Positions 49,149-59,034 of a stretch of DNA of 64,000 nt are shown one piece after another; position 1 is the first letter of the stretch; each line of letters opens with the position of its first letter. Under the pieces are notes generated by a model that was not told the DNA's origin, did not search any database, and saw only the letters and a program-made list of their open reading frames with translations. The DNA comes from Vulcanisaeta souniana JCM 11219 (GTDB taxonomy: Archaea > Thermoproteota > Thermoprotei > Thermoproteales > Thermocladiaceae): contig NZ_AP026830.1 of assembly GCF_026000775.1 (NCBI RefSeq), forward strand, positions 1,201,056 to 1,265,055, written 5' to 3'. Made by a program: the position numbers and the translations under genes.

Positions 49149-49277
49149 AAAAAGTGATATTATAGCAGGGATGAACTCGATGAACTAGGTGAGGGGGACC
49201 GTGGCATGAACCGCTCTTCGCCGATGGGAGCACAGCTCCCGCAGGCGGGGGGCAGGGGATTGAGGAGCCGTGATGAA
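49149..49277. other. GC-rich outer end of tnpB unit 2
   Basis: No gene. GC-rich folded sequence (for example GGGAGCACAGCTCCC at about 49226-49240) that resembles the left end of unit 1 and the solo sequence at 50015-50150. Taken as the left end of the insertion unit; the exact edge is not defined. Confidence 0.4.
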
Positions 49278-49332
49278 CCCGAGGGTGGTGGTTTGGGGTG
49301 GTTCATGGTCGTTTGTGGACACCACCCTCGGG
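49278..49332. terminator. Hairpin CCCGAGGGTGGTG / CACCACCCTCGGG
   Basis: Perfect 13-bp arms (49278-49290 and 49320-49332) with a 29-bp loop, directly after the stop of the minus-strand gene at 49340-49705. Probably a transcript-end structure. Confidence 0.5.
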
Positions 49333-49339
49333 CGAACGG

Positions 49340-49705
49340 CTACTCAAGCACGCTTATCGTGGCGATTACCTGCCTATCCTCCCGCCAGTACTCCTCCACA
49401 ATCCTATTCAGCTTCTTCGGCAGGTAAATCACCCTAGCCCCGTGGTACGTACCCACCCTGGCGATGAATGAGGCCCTCCTCCCGCCATCCAGAATAAGTG
49501 TGGTGTTAACGAGCACGCCGGCCAATGCATTTAGGATTTGGTCGAAGCCCTCGATTGGTCTCGCTATGTATTGGCTACCATTCTTCACAAACCTCATTAT
49601 CACGACCTGGCCCCCCTCCCTCAGCGCCTCCCTAAGCAACACGGCATCCACGCCCCACTGGGGTAGAGCGTGGTAATTAGCTTCTCGTGGGACGGGAACG
49701 AGCAT
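49340..49705 (-). CDS. AbrB-like hypothetical protein, 121 aa
   Basis: Last gene before attR. The C-terminal part (SFIARVGTYHGARVIYLPKKLNRIVEEY then QVIATISVLE) has the strand-helix-strand pattern of AbrB/SpoVT domains; the N-terminal part is alpha/beta without a known motif. Its position at the element end opposite the integrase could suit an excision or integration regulator, but this is only positional. Confidence 0.5.
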   Translation of the reverse strand: MLVPVPREANYHALPQWGVDAVLLREALREGGQVVIMRFVKNGSQYIARPIEGFDQILNALAGVLVNTTLILDGGRRASFIARVGTYHGARVIYLPKKLNRIVEEYWREDRQVIATISVLE

Positions 49706-49805
49706 GTATAACTGAAAAAAGACATAATAGGAAATCAGCTATGTAATGGCACGAGCGTGAACTCCATTCTCGATTATACGCTTGTATCATTCTCGATTTT
49801 GTGGT

Positions 49806-49850
49806 CTTTTAACCCGTAGGTCGTGGGTTCGAATCCCACCGGGCCCGCCA
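49806..49850 (+). repeat. Right attachment repeat (attR)
   Basis: Identical over 45 bp to 3377-3421. It has only the 3' half of a tRNA (no acceptor 5' strand or D arm upstream), so it is not a tRNA gene. Marks the right border of the integrated element. Confidence 0.95.
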
Positions 49851-50237
49851 GTCCTGCGTTCTATCTCTTCTAACAGCGCTGTGGTTCGTTATTTCATGCC
49901 GCAGGAAATTTATGTGCAATCCTATATTGGATTTGCAACATGTTAATTGTAAACTTTATATCTCAGTAGGATCCAAGTGACATTAGGATTATGATTGATG
50001 TCTATGTTACGCATCCTTAAGTTAGCGGGGTAGGAACCCGCAGGCACTGAGGAGCTCCCTGCCCTCTATCCGTGGTAAAAACCATGGGCAGTGCGGATTT
50101 GTGAAACGGGAAGTCTCGCCCTTCAGGACTGGGTAGTTCACAATTTGACGATTTTATTTCCTGGAGTTAACCCGAGGAATTAGAAGGAAGTGCTTGTTTA
50201 GGCTCCGTTTTATTAATGCCCAGTTTATTGGCACTGA
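49851..50237. other. Host intergenic region with an IS200/IS605-like solo end
   Basis: No gene. From about 50015 to 50150 it holds GC-rich folded sequence (GCGGGGTAGGAACCCGC; CTCGCCCTTCAGGAC; ends GGGTAGTTCAC) that resembles ends of TnpB units. TTCAC-like ends are usual for this IS family. The last 80 bp before 50238 would contain the helicase promoter. Confidence 0.45.
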
Positions 50238-51332
50238 ATGAATGAGGTATTTGACGAACTAAAAGAAGAACTTAGGAAAGCCCTTTTAGATGTTGGATTT
50301 GAGAAGCCCACGGAAATCCAGAGCTTGGTGATTCCCAAGGCTTTGAAGGGCATTGATGTTGCCATGCAGGCTCGAACAGGTAGCGGTAAGACCGCGGCCT
50401 ACCTACTGCCCATTATGAATTCCATGGTTGGTAAGGTTACGGAATCCTTAGTCATCGTGCCAACCCGCGAATTAGCACTCCAGGTTGCTTCGCAATTTAC
50501 CTACTTCAATAAGTACCTTGGGTTTAAGCATGCCGTTGTTTATGGCGGTGTGCCTTATGATGGACAAATAAGTTCTGTAAGGGATGCGTCCCTTGTTGTG
50601 GCGACTCCCGGCCGATTGCTGGATCTGGTGAGGAAGTCCTACATTGATTTGGGTCGTGTTGATTACTTCGTTATTGATGAGGTGGATAGGATGATGGATA
50701 TGGGGTTTATAGATGATGTTCGTGTTATATCAAGTCTAGCGCACAATAGAAGACAGACCTATGCTGCCACTGCAACTCTGCCCAGGGAAATCTATGAATT
50801 ATTGCGTAGTATTATGAGGAACCCTGTCTTTCTAAGGACGGGTAACCACGAGTATGAGTTGCCGCTTGTGGACCAGGTCGTGTACTTGATTAATGGTTTT
50901 TGGAGGGAGAAGTATGGTGTCATGACGAAGGAGTTAGCAGGTAAATCCATAGTCTTTGCAAATACTAGGGAGAGAGCATATAGATTACACAGGCAGTTGT
51001 CCCGGGATTACTATGCATTGTTGCTTCATGGTGGCATGAAACAATACATGAGGGAGAAGGTGTTGGGGAGGTTTAGGGATGCTGATGGGGATGCCGTCTT
51101 GGTAACTACGGATTTAGCCTCCAGGGGTTTAGACATAATTGATGTGGAGCTAATAATTAATTTCGATGTGCCAAGCAATCCGGAAACGTACATTCACAGG
51201 ATAGGAAGGACCGCGAGACTTGATAGGAAGGGGCGCGCGGTGACTCTGGCCACGAAGAGTGAGTTGCAGGTAATAAATGCTGCGGCTAATCTCAGTGGTT
51301 CTCGGTATAAATTAATGGTTTTAAACGAGTAG
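50238..51332 (+). CDS. DEAD-box RNA helicase
   Basis: 364 residues with the motif series of the family: Q motif (FEKPTEIQS), motif I ARTGSGKT, motif Ia PTRELA, motif II DEVD (a variant of DEAD), motif III as ATA, motif IV-V region (IVFANTRERA, TTDLASRGLDI) and motif VI HRIGRTAR. Little sequence lies outside the two RecA-like domains. Role in RNA unwinding, ribosome assembly or decay. First intact host gene right of attR. Confidence 0.9.
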   Translation: MNEVFDELKEELRKALLDVGFEKPTEIQSLVIPKALKGIDVAMQARTGSGKTAAYLLPIMNSMVGKVTESLVIVPTRELALQVASQFTYFNKYLGFKHAVVYGGVPYDGQISSVRDASLVVATPGRLLDLVRKSYIDLGRVDYFVIDEVDRMMDMGFIDDVRVISSLAHNRRQTYAATATLPREIYELLRSIMRNPVFLRTGNHEYELPLVDQVVYLINGFWREKYGVMTKELAGKSIVFANTRERAYRLHRQLSRDYYALLLHGGMKQYMREKVLGRFRDADGDAVLVTTDLASRGLDIIDVELIINFDVPSNPETYIHRIGRTARLDRKGRAVTLATKSELQVINAAANLSGSRYKLMVLNE

Positions 51333-51346
51333 ATTAATGCCTAAAA

Positions 51347-53227
51347 TCACTCAAACTTCTGCGGTGGTATTACATCACCGTACTTGCTCCTTACATCAAG
51401 CAGTCTTTGTCGCTGTTCCTCGAGTACCTCGAAGAACCTCCTCGGCATCGTAGGTATTTCCGAGTATATCTTCCAAACCCTGTCTATCTTCTCGAGTAGC
51501 TTACCAGTCCTTATCGCGAATTGCTTCGTGTAGTCCTCAAGCCTATACTCCCTATTGAGCACCTCCCTGAATAGAACCTTTAGGTCCTCATACCTCGGTA
51601 TATAGCCTATGGGTGTTGTTATAGCGTTAAGTTCATTATGGATCCTTCTCTCCATCCACTGGAGCCAAACCCTCTTGTCCTCCTTACTGTTTAGGAACCT
51701 GCCCTGTTCATCCCTAAGGAAGTAATTAACGCCAAATATCTTAGGAGGTCTCGTGAGGCTCCCACCAAACTTTAGGTAATTCGTTATGTAGACTCCGAGG
51801 TCCACGGATAGGAAGTCAAGATTAGCCATTGGGTTGAATTCCCTCTCGCCGGGCTTACCAATCACGGCAGCCGTCCTCTCAGACTCCAGCGATGCGGCTA
51901 TTGTGACCACGCCATGCTCCCAATTAAAGGACTCGAAAACTGGCACCAGCGTATCCGGGTCCCTACCTCCAAATATTATTCCGCCAACGACAACGCCGTT
52001 TGGATCATCATAAGCAGGGTCTAGGTTCTTGAATGCCTTTAGTGATACCGTGAACCTGGCGTTGGGGTGCGATGGCGGTACTGGATTACCCTTCTCGTCT
52101 GTTTTGCCCTTCCACCACTTGCCAGTGTAGTTAATGCCTCTCTCAGGCTCTGGTTTGCCCATGCCGTTCCAATAAACTTCACCATTCTCCGTAACCAATA
52201 TGTTCGAGAATATTATCTCATTGGGTTTGGTTAGTACCTCATAAATTAATGGATCATCAGCTGGGTTTATACCCTCAATGATCCCAAAAACACCCACCTC
52301 AGGGTTAACTGCCTTAACCTCGCCGTTAAAGTTCCTTAGGAACGCAAGATCATCCCCGAGTAACCTGCCAATCATTGCTGTTGATGTCTTGCCTGAATAT
52401 GATGGGAATGCACCGGTGAAGTACGTAACTCTACCTCTCGGTCCCTCAACGCCTATTAGGAACATGTGCTCGCTGAGCCAGCCCTCCTCCATAGCCCTCT
52501 TAATCGTGAGCCTAAGGGCTAATTTCTTGAGGCCAATGCTGTTACCACCGTATTGCGTGTTTACTGAGTACACGGTCTCGCCAGGGAGATCTATGTATAT
52601 CCTCCTTTGTTTAATGTTCTTGCTTTGCTTCATTTCATTCAATTCGCCTTGGGAATGAAGGAACCTAAGGAACCTAGCCCTCTCACCTTGCTTGACAAAT
52701 TCGTCGTAAGCAATCCTATAGAGTATGTTCTCGTTATGCATTACGTAGTAGGAATCCGTTATTTGAACAGCTAATATACTGAATGGCGAGCCCTTGGGGC
52801 CCAATGAGTAAAAGCCCACCAGCATTTCCCTACCCTTCATTATGCCATCAAGTAACGAGAATATCTCCCTCAGTCCCTCATCACGATCCTTAGTCCTTAC
52901 GAACGGCAACTTCTGACCACCAGGTAGTAATATGGCTGTGTCATCACGTGCCCTGGCCTGGTCATAAGGGCTATCAAAATGCACAGTGTGCCCGGGAGTC
53001 TTCAGTGGTATTTCCTCGCCAGTCTCTATGGCCTTCCTCCTAATGTAATCAAGGTCCTCGGGACTCCCTGTTGATATAAATACCGAACTTGGCTTGCAGA
53101 GATCTATCGCCCAAGTTATGAACTTGTATAATTCGGGATTCCTTATGCTCATTAATCTACGGTACGTTTCATCACTTAACTTACTACGGAGAACCCGATT
53201 AACCTCATCTGGGTTATTCGGATCCAT
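51347..53227 (-). CDS. pckG: Phosphoenolpyruvate carboxykinase, GTP type
   Basis: 626 residues, the usual length for the GTP-dependent enzyme. It interconverts oxaloacetate and phosphoenolpyruvate in gluconeogenesis. Seen: the P-loop FPSYSGKTSTAM near residue 270 (family kinase-1 motif), the YGGNSIGLKKLALR substrate block before it, and the downstream GGIIFGGRDPDT motif that positions nucleotide and metal. It converges with the helicase gene across 14 bp. Confidence 0.92.
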   Translation of the reverse strand: MDPNNPDEVNRVLRSKLSDETYRRLMSIRNPELYKFITWAIDLCKPSSVFISTGSPEDLDYIRRKAIETGEEIPLKTPGHTVHFDSPYDQARARDDTAILLPGGQKLPFVRTKDRDEGLREIFSLLDGIMKGREMLVGFYSLGPKGSPFSILAVQITDSYYVMHNENILYRIAYDEFVKQGERARFLRFLHSQGELNEMKQSKNIKQRRIYIDLPGETVYSVNTQYGGNSIGLKKLALRLTIKRAMEEGWLSEHMFLIGVEGPRGRVTYFTGAFPSYSGKTSTAMIGRLLGDDLAFLRNFNGEVKAVNPEVGVFGIIEGINPADDPLIYEVLTKPNEIIFSNILVTENGEVYWNGMGKPEPERGINYTGKWWKGKTDEKGNPVPPSHPNARFTVSLKAFKNLDPAYDDPNGVVVGGIIFGGRDPDTLVPVFESFNWEHGVVTIAASLESERTAAVIGKPGEREFNPMANLDFLSVDLGVYITNYLKFGGSLTRPPKIFGVNYFLRDEQGRFLNSKEDKRVWLQWMERRIHNELNAITTPIGYIPRYEDLKVLFREVLNREYRLEDYTKQFAIRTGKLLEKIDRVWKIYSEIPTMPRRFFEVLEEQRQRLLDVRSKYGDVIPPQKFE

Positions 53228-53785
53228 TAGACCTAGTTATTTCCTAGCCCTTATAACTATTTCTCTATAAATATCCATATTGGAAATACTGGGTGGACTT
53301 ATTTAACCCATGGGGCAACTATGCACCATGTAATACTAGGTATACCTTGAATTACCAATGTCGTTTTGCTACATTTACCAGCAATGTCGATTGCATTATC
53401 AATAAATAACATCAAAATAATTCACAGCACATTAATTTAATGGTAACTACGTATCATAAGCACAGGACAAGCACAACTCAGTAAAAACCGTGGGCTATAC
53501 GCTTATGCACTACCATGTAGGGCAGGCCTTGCTCCTTCTATAGGTGAGGTTTTGATTTTTGTCTTTGGGGTTTTGTGGTATGTGGGTTTGCTGGGTATGT
53601 TGTGTACTTAAGTGGGGGTGGATTACCCAGGTGGGGCCTAGGTCAAGGGGGTAATGGGCCGGAGGCCTTGGCCAATGACCCACCGCCAGACGGGTAAAAT
53701 AACCAAAGACCACTGACAATTAAGATGAAGACAACGAACCAACCCCAAGAACAAGGAAGAGGCCGGAAACCAAATTGTTGGGGTG
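53228..53785. other. Intergenic region of about 560 bp
   Basis: No supported gene. The first 290 bp are A/T-rich. A G/C-rich folded segment sits at about 53612-53694 and is listed separately. The right 90 bp lead to the end of the membrane-protein gene. Confidence 0.5.
53612..53694. ncRNA. Candidate structured RNA, strand unknown
   Basis: G/C-rich island in an A/T-rich spacer, with nested complementary segments: GGTGG with CCACC, ATTACCC (53622-53628) with GGGTAAT (53649-53655), and GGCCTAGG and GGCCGGAGGCC that fold locally. In hyperthermophile genomes such islands often mark RNA genes. It does not show the conserved blocks of SRP RNA or RNase P RNA that I would expect, so its class is unknown. 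Confidence 0.3.
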
Positions 53786-54679
53786 TTAATATAGGTAGCC
53801 AAAGATTATGAGCAGGCATGCCAATGCCAATGACTCAATGAGCAACCTAATGCCTATTTTCCTAATTCTATTTCTTAAATCACCCATTCCCAACTTACCC
53901 TCTTTAATGGCAAGGAATGCCCTTACAGTGGGTTCGACAAGCACCACTAGAGATAATAACCCACTGCCTACGTATAATACATAGACCAGGGCTGGTAATC
54001 CAATGAACCACAGTACTGACGAATAGTAAGGCCTTATACCCTGCCTAAAGGGTAACTTACTTTCAACATATAATGCAGAAAATGCATGATAAATAATCCA
54101 CACGATCGACAGTGCTATAGCCCTGACCGTCAACTCACCACCCATGAGGACATACCAAGCTATGTATGATGAGGCAATCAGCGTTGTCCCAGACACGTTG
54201 GCAATCACTGACCTGCCATTACCACGTAGCACCTCAATTATGAATAATAGTAATGGTACAGTGGGTATCAATAACCAGGGACCTAGGTAAATTAGGAGCG
54301 CAGCGTATGGAAGGACATTCACTAGGAATAGTAGGTAATCACGTGATCTCGCCCTGGCTATTAGACTCAGGTGAACCCTTGTAAGGCTCATAATATTAAG
54401 TGCAGCCAGTCCAGTCACTAGGATGACTCGAATAATGTTGATTCCATGCCCCTCAGTCATCATTACCGAAATAAGGGACAGAAAGTAGTTAGTTACTAAT
54501 AATGATAAAGCACCAGTATCTACATGTACAACCCTGCCCACTAACCTACCACTCATTAAGGTCAACCAATACAAACCCGGGTTAAGTATTTTGATCGTTA
54601 CACGCCCCAATAAAGTGCACAACACCTGTAACGAATAAAAAGTAATAAAATACCAAATTACAGCAGGGTTTAACCTCAA
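53786..54679 (-). CDS. Polytopic membrane protein, possibly YwiC-like
   Basis: 297 residues with about nine hydrophobic helices in three clusters. The arrangement and a FSALYVESKLPFR-type segment after a helix recall the YwiC-like family, whose function is poorly known. Substrate and role cannot be told. Host gene by position. Confidence 0.55.
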   Translation of the reverse strand: MRLNPAVIWYFITFYSLQVLCTLLGRVTIKILNPGLYWLTLMSGRLVGRVVHVDTGALSLLVTNYFLSLISVMMTEGHGINIIRVILVTGLAALNIMSLTRVHLSLIARARSRDYLLFLVNVLPYAALLIYLGPWLLIPTVPLLLFIIEVLRGNGRSVIANVSGTTLIASSYIAWYVLMGGELTVRAIALSIVWIIYHAFSALYVESKLPFRQGIRPYYSSVLWFIGLPALVYVLYVGSGLLSLVVLVEPTVRAFLAIKEGKLGMGDLRNRIRKIGIRLLIESLALACLLIIFGYLY

Positions 54680-54805
54680 CCTAAATGATCCACAAAACTT
54701 GTCCTACTTCAAGCTTGGTATTTTTGAAACTGCGGAGGAATTCAGCGCCTTATTGCGTTAAAACCGAAACTAAGGGGCATCGTAGAACCGATTGCTACCT
54801 TAACC

Positions 54806-55129
54806 ATGAGAGAAACATTTATTTATACCGAAATTAAATTATTAATTGAAATGATAAGAGAGACAATAACCATAAAGAGGGCGTTGTGGCTCGCCTTGAA
54901 GAAACAACTAATTGGCGATTATGGCAATTTAGACTTTAATTGCGAAGCATTATTGCTTGAGGACCCAAAGATACACATTGTTGCCTGTGCTGATGGCGAT
55001 AACGTAAACCTAACAATAACATTTAATCCATTAGAGATAGCACTTGACCTTAAGAAATCGCGGGAAAATGCAAAGAGAATACACGAGATCGCAGATCTAG
55101 GCAAAAAGATAAATGTGCCCCTTAAGTGA
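54806..55129 (+). CDS. Hypothetical protein, 107 aa
   Basis: Family unknown. Basic helical N-terminus, one Cys pair (FNCEALL, IVACADG), a short sheet, then a charged helix. No membrane segment. Possibly a small host protein; codon use is A/T-rich. Confidence 0.45.
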   Translation: MRETFIYTEIKLLIEMIRETITIKRALWLALKKQLIGDYGNLDFNCEALLLEDPKIHIVACADGDNVNLTITFNPLEIALDLKKSRENAKRIHEIADLGKKINVPLK

Positions 55130-55199
55130 ATTAATTAACGTGATGAGATAGTGAATACTGATTTTTATACGGTGATGCGCTTCCAGGCTCCTGATAAAA

Positions 55200-56807
55200 C
55201 TAGCCAATTAACATCAGCGATTGTGAATGAATTGACGAAGCAATTACCGAATCAACACTCATTAATTTCCTGAATACCTTGGGAATGTTCTCAATGACAT
55301 CAACAGGGGTTATATGATAACCCAATTCCTTAACCGTCAAGTCACCAGCAAGCCCAGTTATGAAAGCTCCTATCGCCGCCGCCTCAAGTGGATCCTGAAC
55401 CTTAACCATTAATGCTGAGACAACCCCAGTAAGCACATCACCGGTGCCGCCAACGGTCATTCCAGGATTACCAGTGAAATTAACCTTGTACCTCTGCCCA
55501 TCAGTTATCACATCAACATTCCCCTTAAGAAGCACAACACCGCCTCTTAGTATTGACTTGACCGTGTCACGAACCACGGTGGCTCTCGACCATGGTTTTT
55601 CCTCGGTAACGTCAACGCCTGTTAACCACTTAAATTCACCTGCGTGGGGCGTCACAACCACATTCTTAGTGATCAAGTCCTGTCTCCTCAACTCCCCAAT
55701 GGCCTTAATGGCATCTGCATCAATAACTACCCTCTTACCAATACCCACAGCCCTAGACACCAGTTCAACAACTGCCTTCATAGTCTCCTCCCTAAGCCCA
55801 AGCCCCGGGCCAATGGCTATCACGTGAGACTTACCCACTTGCTCCATTATCTGGTCTATGTGATTAAGCGCCAGGTAATCACCATCGAGCGGCATGGCGA
55901 TTATACTAGGGTCGTGTGCCCTGATGTCCCTAGCCACATCCCTAGGGGCCATTACTATTGACAAATCGACGCCAGTCCTAAGCGCAGCCTTCGCCGCCAG
56001 GTAAATGGCACCTGTGAACTCCCTGGACCCACCAATAAAGAGAATACGCCCATTATCACCCTTCTTGGAATCAGCCCTCCTGGCATAATTTAGGTAATAC
56101 AAATCACCAGGACCAACTACATGCTCCACCTCCTCAGGAACACCTATGTCGGCCACCATTAATTCACCGACATATTGATTAACACCCTCCTTGATAAGGC
56201 CTGTTTTTGGCCTATGCATTGTTACCGTAACATGCGCCTTGACTGCAATATCCCTAACCTCACCCGTGTCGGGGTCTAACCCACTGGGTATGTCAACAGC
56301 TACCTTATAAGCCGATGACTTATTAATTAGCTCAATAGCCGTTGCCTGGGGCTCCCTTAGGATACCCCTGATCCCAGTCCCTATTATTGCGTCGATTATC
56401 ACCTCAGCCCATGGATGAAAAAGTTCCTGGCTAGCCAATAATTCATACTGCGTTGGCGCCTCAATGATATCAATATTAATACCCTTAAGGATGCCCAGGT
56501 TATCCGTAACAAGTTCCTCCCTAGCATCGCTAATGCGACCAAGAAGCACCACCTTAACATCCCTACTCCATGAATGCAAGTACCTGGCTGCAACAAGCCC
56601 ATCGCCACCATTATCACCCAGGCCAGCAACAACAAGTACTCTCCTCGCGCTTGGGTATTTCTCAAGAACCACGGTGGCTACGGACCTACCCGCGTTCTCC
56701 ATAAGGATATGCCTATCAATGCCCATGTAAACCGCGTTTCTATCAATAACTCTCATTTCGAGCGTGGTAATGGCGCCTGACGACCAATTCCTAAAGTCAA
56801 TGGACAT
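55200..56807 (-). CDS. nnr: Bifunctional NAD(P)HX epimerase / dehydratase
   Basis: 535 residues in two domains. The N-terminal epimerase (YjeF_N/NnrE, about 1-220) has GLGDNGGDGLVAARYL and the Asp in VDIPSGLDPDTG. The C-terminal dehydratase (NnrD, about 230-520) has GSREFTGAIYLAAKAALRTG, IGPGLG, VIDADA, VTPHAGEF and GNPGMTVGGTGDVL, a ribokinase-like fold. Together they repair hydrated NADH and NADPH, which form quickly at high temperature. Confidence 0.92.
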   Translation of the reverse strand: MSIDFRNWSSGAITTLEMRVIDRNAVYMGIDRHILMENAGRSVATVVLEKYPSARRVLVVAGLGDNGGDGLVAARYLHSWSRDVKVVLLGRISDAREELVTDNLGILKGINIDIIEAPTQYELLASQELFHPWAEVIIDAIIGTGIRGILREPQATAIELINKSSAYKVAVDIPSGLDPDTGEVRDIAVKAHVTVTMHRPKTGLIKEGVNQYVGELMVADIGVPEEVEHVVGPGDLYYLNYARRADSKKGDNGRILFIGGSREFTGAIYLAAKAALRTGVDLSIVMAPRDVARDIRAHDPSIIAMPLDGDYLALNHIDQIMEQVGKSHVIAIGPGLGLREETMKAVVELVSRAVGIGKRVVIDADAIKAIGELRRQDLITKNVVVTPHAGEFKWLTGVDVTEEKPWSRATVVRDTVKSILRGGVVLLKGNVDVITDGQRYKVNFTGNPGMTVGGTGDVLTGVVSALMVKVQDPLEAAAIGAFITGLAGDLTVKELGYHITPVDVIENIPKVFRKLMSVDSVIASSIHSQSLMLIG

Positions 56808-57010
56808 ACCCAGAATTACCGTATAACGCCTTTAAAACGCTTTCGTATAATGCACACAATGGGACATAAATGATCATGGCACTGGATTACTTAGGTCAAT
56901 CAGCGTTTATGAAAATAAAACCATACCCGTGAGGAATCCTCCAGTAATGCTTTGCGGCGAATCAATAATTAAATTTGAGACAACTTAGGCATTAATGTCG
57001 GTGTAGATAT

Positions 57011-57631
57011 ATGATTAGGGTAGCGATACTGGACGTCGATGGAGTTCTCACGTACTTCAGGTCAGCATGGCAGCACCTACATAAGGTACTTGGTACTGAT
57101 AACTGGGCATTGATCAATAGAGCTGCCTATAGTTCAGGGCTTATTAACTACAGGGATTGGGCGCTCACTGATGCGCTTCTCTGGATTGGCGTACCGAGGA
57201 CTTGGATCGAGATCCCAATAACGCTTAGGAAAGGTGCAGTTGAATTGCTGAGGTTTTTGAGAGATAATGGAATTAGAATCATTGCCGTAAGCGGCGGATT
57301 AAACTACACAGGTATCCCCATTAAGAACTATGTTGATTACTTCATTAGCAACGAATTAATATTTAACGAGGATAATACCCTGCTTTCTGTTAGGGTTAAT
57401 GTCGAGAATAAGGACTTCATTAATGAACTAATTACAGGAATGGGCATTAGTTGGGATGATACCATGGCTATCGGTGACAGCGATATGGATATACCAATGC
57501 TCAGAAGAGCTAGGTACTCAATAGCCTACAACCCTGTTAGTGAGGAAGTTGCTAACATAGCACGTATTGTAATAAACTCAGACACCCTCTATCCACTTAT
57601 TGATGTCACAAAGGCAATACTAGGAATGTAG
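57011..57631 (+). CDS. HAD-superfamily phosphatase, phosphoserine-phosphatase-like
   Basis: 206 residues. HAD motif I LDVDGVLT at 7-14, motif II VSGG near 97, a Lys before motif III, and motif III MAIGDSDMDIPML near 155-167. The layout matches the HAD subfamily IB of phosphoserine phosphatases and relatives; the substrate is not certain. Confidence 0.8.
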   Translation: MIRVAILDVDGVLTYFRSAWQHLHKVLGTDNWALINRAAYSSGLINYRDWALTDALLWIGVPRTWIEIPITLRKGAVELLRFLRDNGIRIIAVSGGLNYTGIPIKNYVDYFISNELIFNEDNTLLSVRVNVENKDFINELITGMGISWDDTMAIGDSDMDIPMLRRARYSIAYNPVSEEVANIARIVINSDTLYPLIDVTKAILGM

Positions 57632-57700
57632 GTGTATACGTAAAGTAAACGTATACATCATACAATAATGTATTAATACTAGATTGCCCTATGCTTATTC

Positions 57701-58966
57701 ATGCCCGACACAACAATAGAGGATTTAGGAATCAGGAAAATATTTAATTCAAGGGGGGAGGAGACAGTTGAAGTCGAGACCTACCTAACAGACGGATATG
57801 GCAGGGCAGCAGCACCTGCGGGTGCCTCAAGGGGCTCACATGAAGTTGTTTATTTCCCTAATGATAATGTTGACCTTGCAATAAGCACGTTCGAGAAATC
57901 CGTGGCACCAGACCTAATGGGACTCGATGCATCAATACAGGGCGAGGTGGATACCAGGCTTGAGGAGATCGACGGTACAGAGAACTTCTCTAGAATCGGC
58001 GGTGCGGTAGCCATAGCCACCTCAATGGCTGTAGCCAGGGCTGTCGCGAATGCCCTAGAAATACCACTATATCAGCACCTGGGCGGTGCCAACACTAGGG
58101 ATTTACCATACCCACTAGGTAATGTTATTGGTGGCGGCAAGCACAGCCGTGGTCTTGGCCCTGACATTCAGGAGTTCCTGGTCGTATCATACGGAGCCCA
58201 GGACATTTACACGGCTATTAAGGCAAACATTGAAGTCCATAGAACCGTCTTTAAGGAATTGGTTAAGGCTGACCCAGCATTCACGGGCGGTCGTAATGAT
58301 GAAGGAGCTTGGTCAGCCAGGATCTCCACAAGCACGGCTTTAGATATCCTGAGCAAGGCTGCTAAGGAGGTCAGTAGTAAGTTGGGTTTTGAAATTGGTA
58401 TTGGTGTTGATATGGCTGCATCAACACTATGGAATGGCGAGAAGTATGTATACACGAATGAGGGGATCTCAAGGACGCCAAAGGAGCAGCTTGAGTTTGT
58501 TAAGGGATTGATTGAGAAGTATGGGCTTGTCTATGTTGAGGATCCATTCCATGAGGAGGACTTCCGATCCTTTGCGGAATTGACGGATTCCGTCGGCGAT
58601 AAATGCCTAGTTGTTGGTGATGACCTATTCACGACTAATCCATCTAGATTATCAAGGGGTATTAAGGAGGGTGCCGCAAACGCCATAATAGTAAAGCCTG
58701 ACCAAATAGGCACCTTGTCAAGGGCCTGGGAGGCCGTTAGGCTGGCGGTGTCCAACGGCTATACACCAGTGGTGTCCCACAGGTCCGGTGATACTGAGTA
58801 TGATACACTGGCCCATATAGCTGTTGGCTTTGGAGCACCAATAATTAAGAGCGGCGTCCTGGGTGGCGAGAGGATTACCAAACTCAATGAGTTAATTAGA
58901 ATCCAGGACTACATGGGGAGGGCAGCAAGGATGAATCAATTGCTTGCTCAAAGGTTTAGGCATTGA
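57701..58966 (+). CDS. eno: Enolase
   Basis: 421 residues, full length. Converts 2-phosphoglycerate to phosphoenolpyruvate. Seen: N-terminal IFNSRGEETVEVE, the phosphate-loop PAGASRGSHE, metal-binding Asp/Glu in GVDMAAS, VEDPFHEED and VGDDLFTTN, the catalytic Lys in AIIVKPDQIGT, and SHRSGDTE. It lies in a glycolysis and translation neighbourhood with rps2 directly downstream, an order common in archaea. Confidence 0.95.
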   Translation: MPDTTIEDLGIRKIFNSRGEETVEVETYLTDGYGRAAAPAGASRGSHEVVYFPNDNVDLAISTFEKSVAPDLMGLDASIQGEVDTRLEEIDGTENFSRIGGAVAIATSMAVARAVANALEIPLYQHLGGANTRDLPYPLGNVIGGGKHSRGLGPDIQEFLVVSYGAQDIYTAIKANIEVHRTVFKELVKADPAFTGGRNDEGAWSARISTSTALDILSKAAKEVSSKLGFEIGIGVDMAASTLWNGEKYVYTNEGISRTPKEQLEFVKGLIEKYGLVYVEDPFHEEDFRSFAELTDSVGDKCLVVGDDLFTTNPSRLSRGIKEGAANAIIVKPDQIGTLSRAWEAVRLAVSNGYTPVVSHRSGDTEYDTLAHIAVGFGAPIIKSGVLGGERITKLNELIRIQDYMGRAARMNQLLAQRFRH

Positions 58967-59034
58967 ACCATTGGCTTCACACTTAGTGCCGATGGTGAAA
59001 TACTTATTAATCTAAACTTTCTTCGTAATTTACA

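Noticed and set aside
48979-49233. 84-codon minus-strand frame upstream of tnpB copy 2
   Set aside because: It overlaps the AbrB-like mini-gene in another frame and crosses its promoter; the mini-gene is supported by homology to copy 1.
49806-49850. A second tRNA-Lys gene
   Set aside because: Only the 3' half is present; the upstream bases cannot form the acceptor or D stems. It is the attR repeat.
53612-53694. SRP RNA or RNase P RNA
   Set aside because: The conserved blocks expected for either were not found on either strand, so only a generic candidate RNA is listed.
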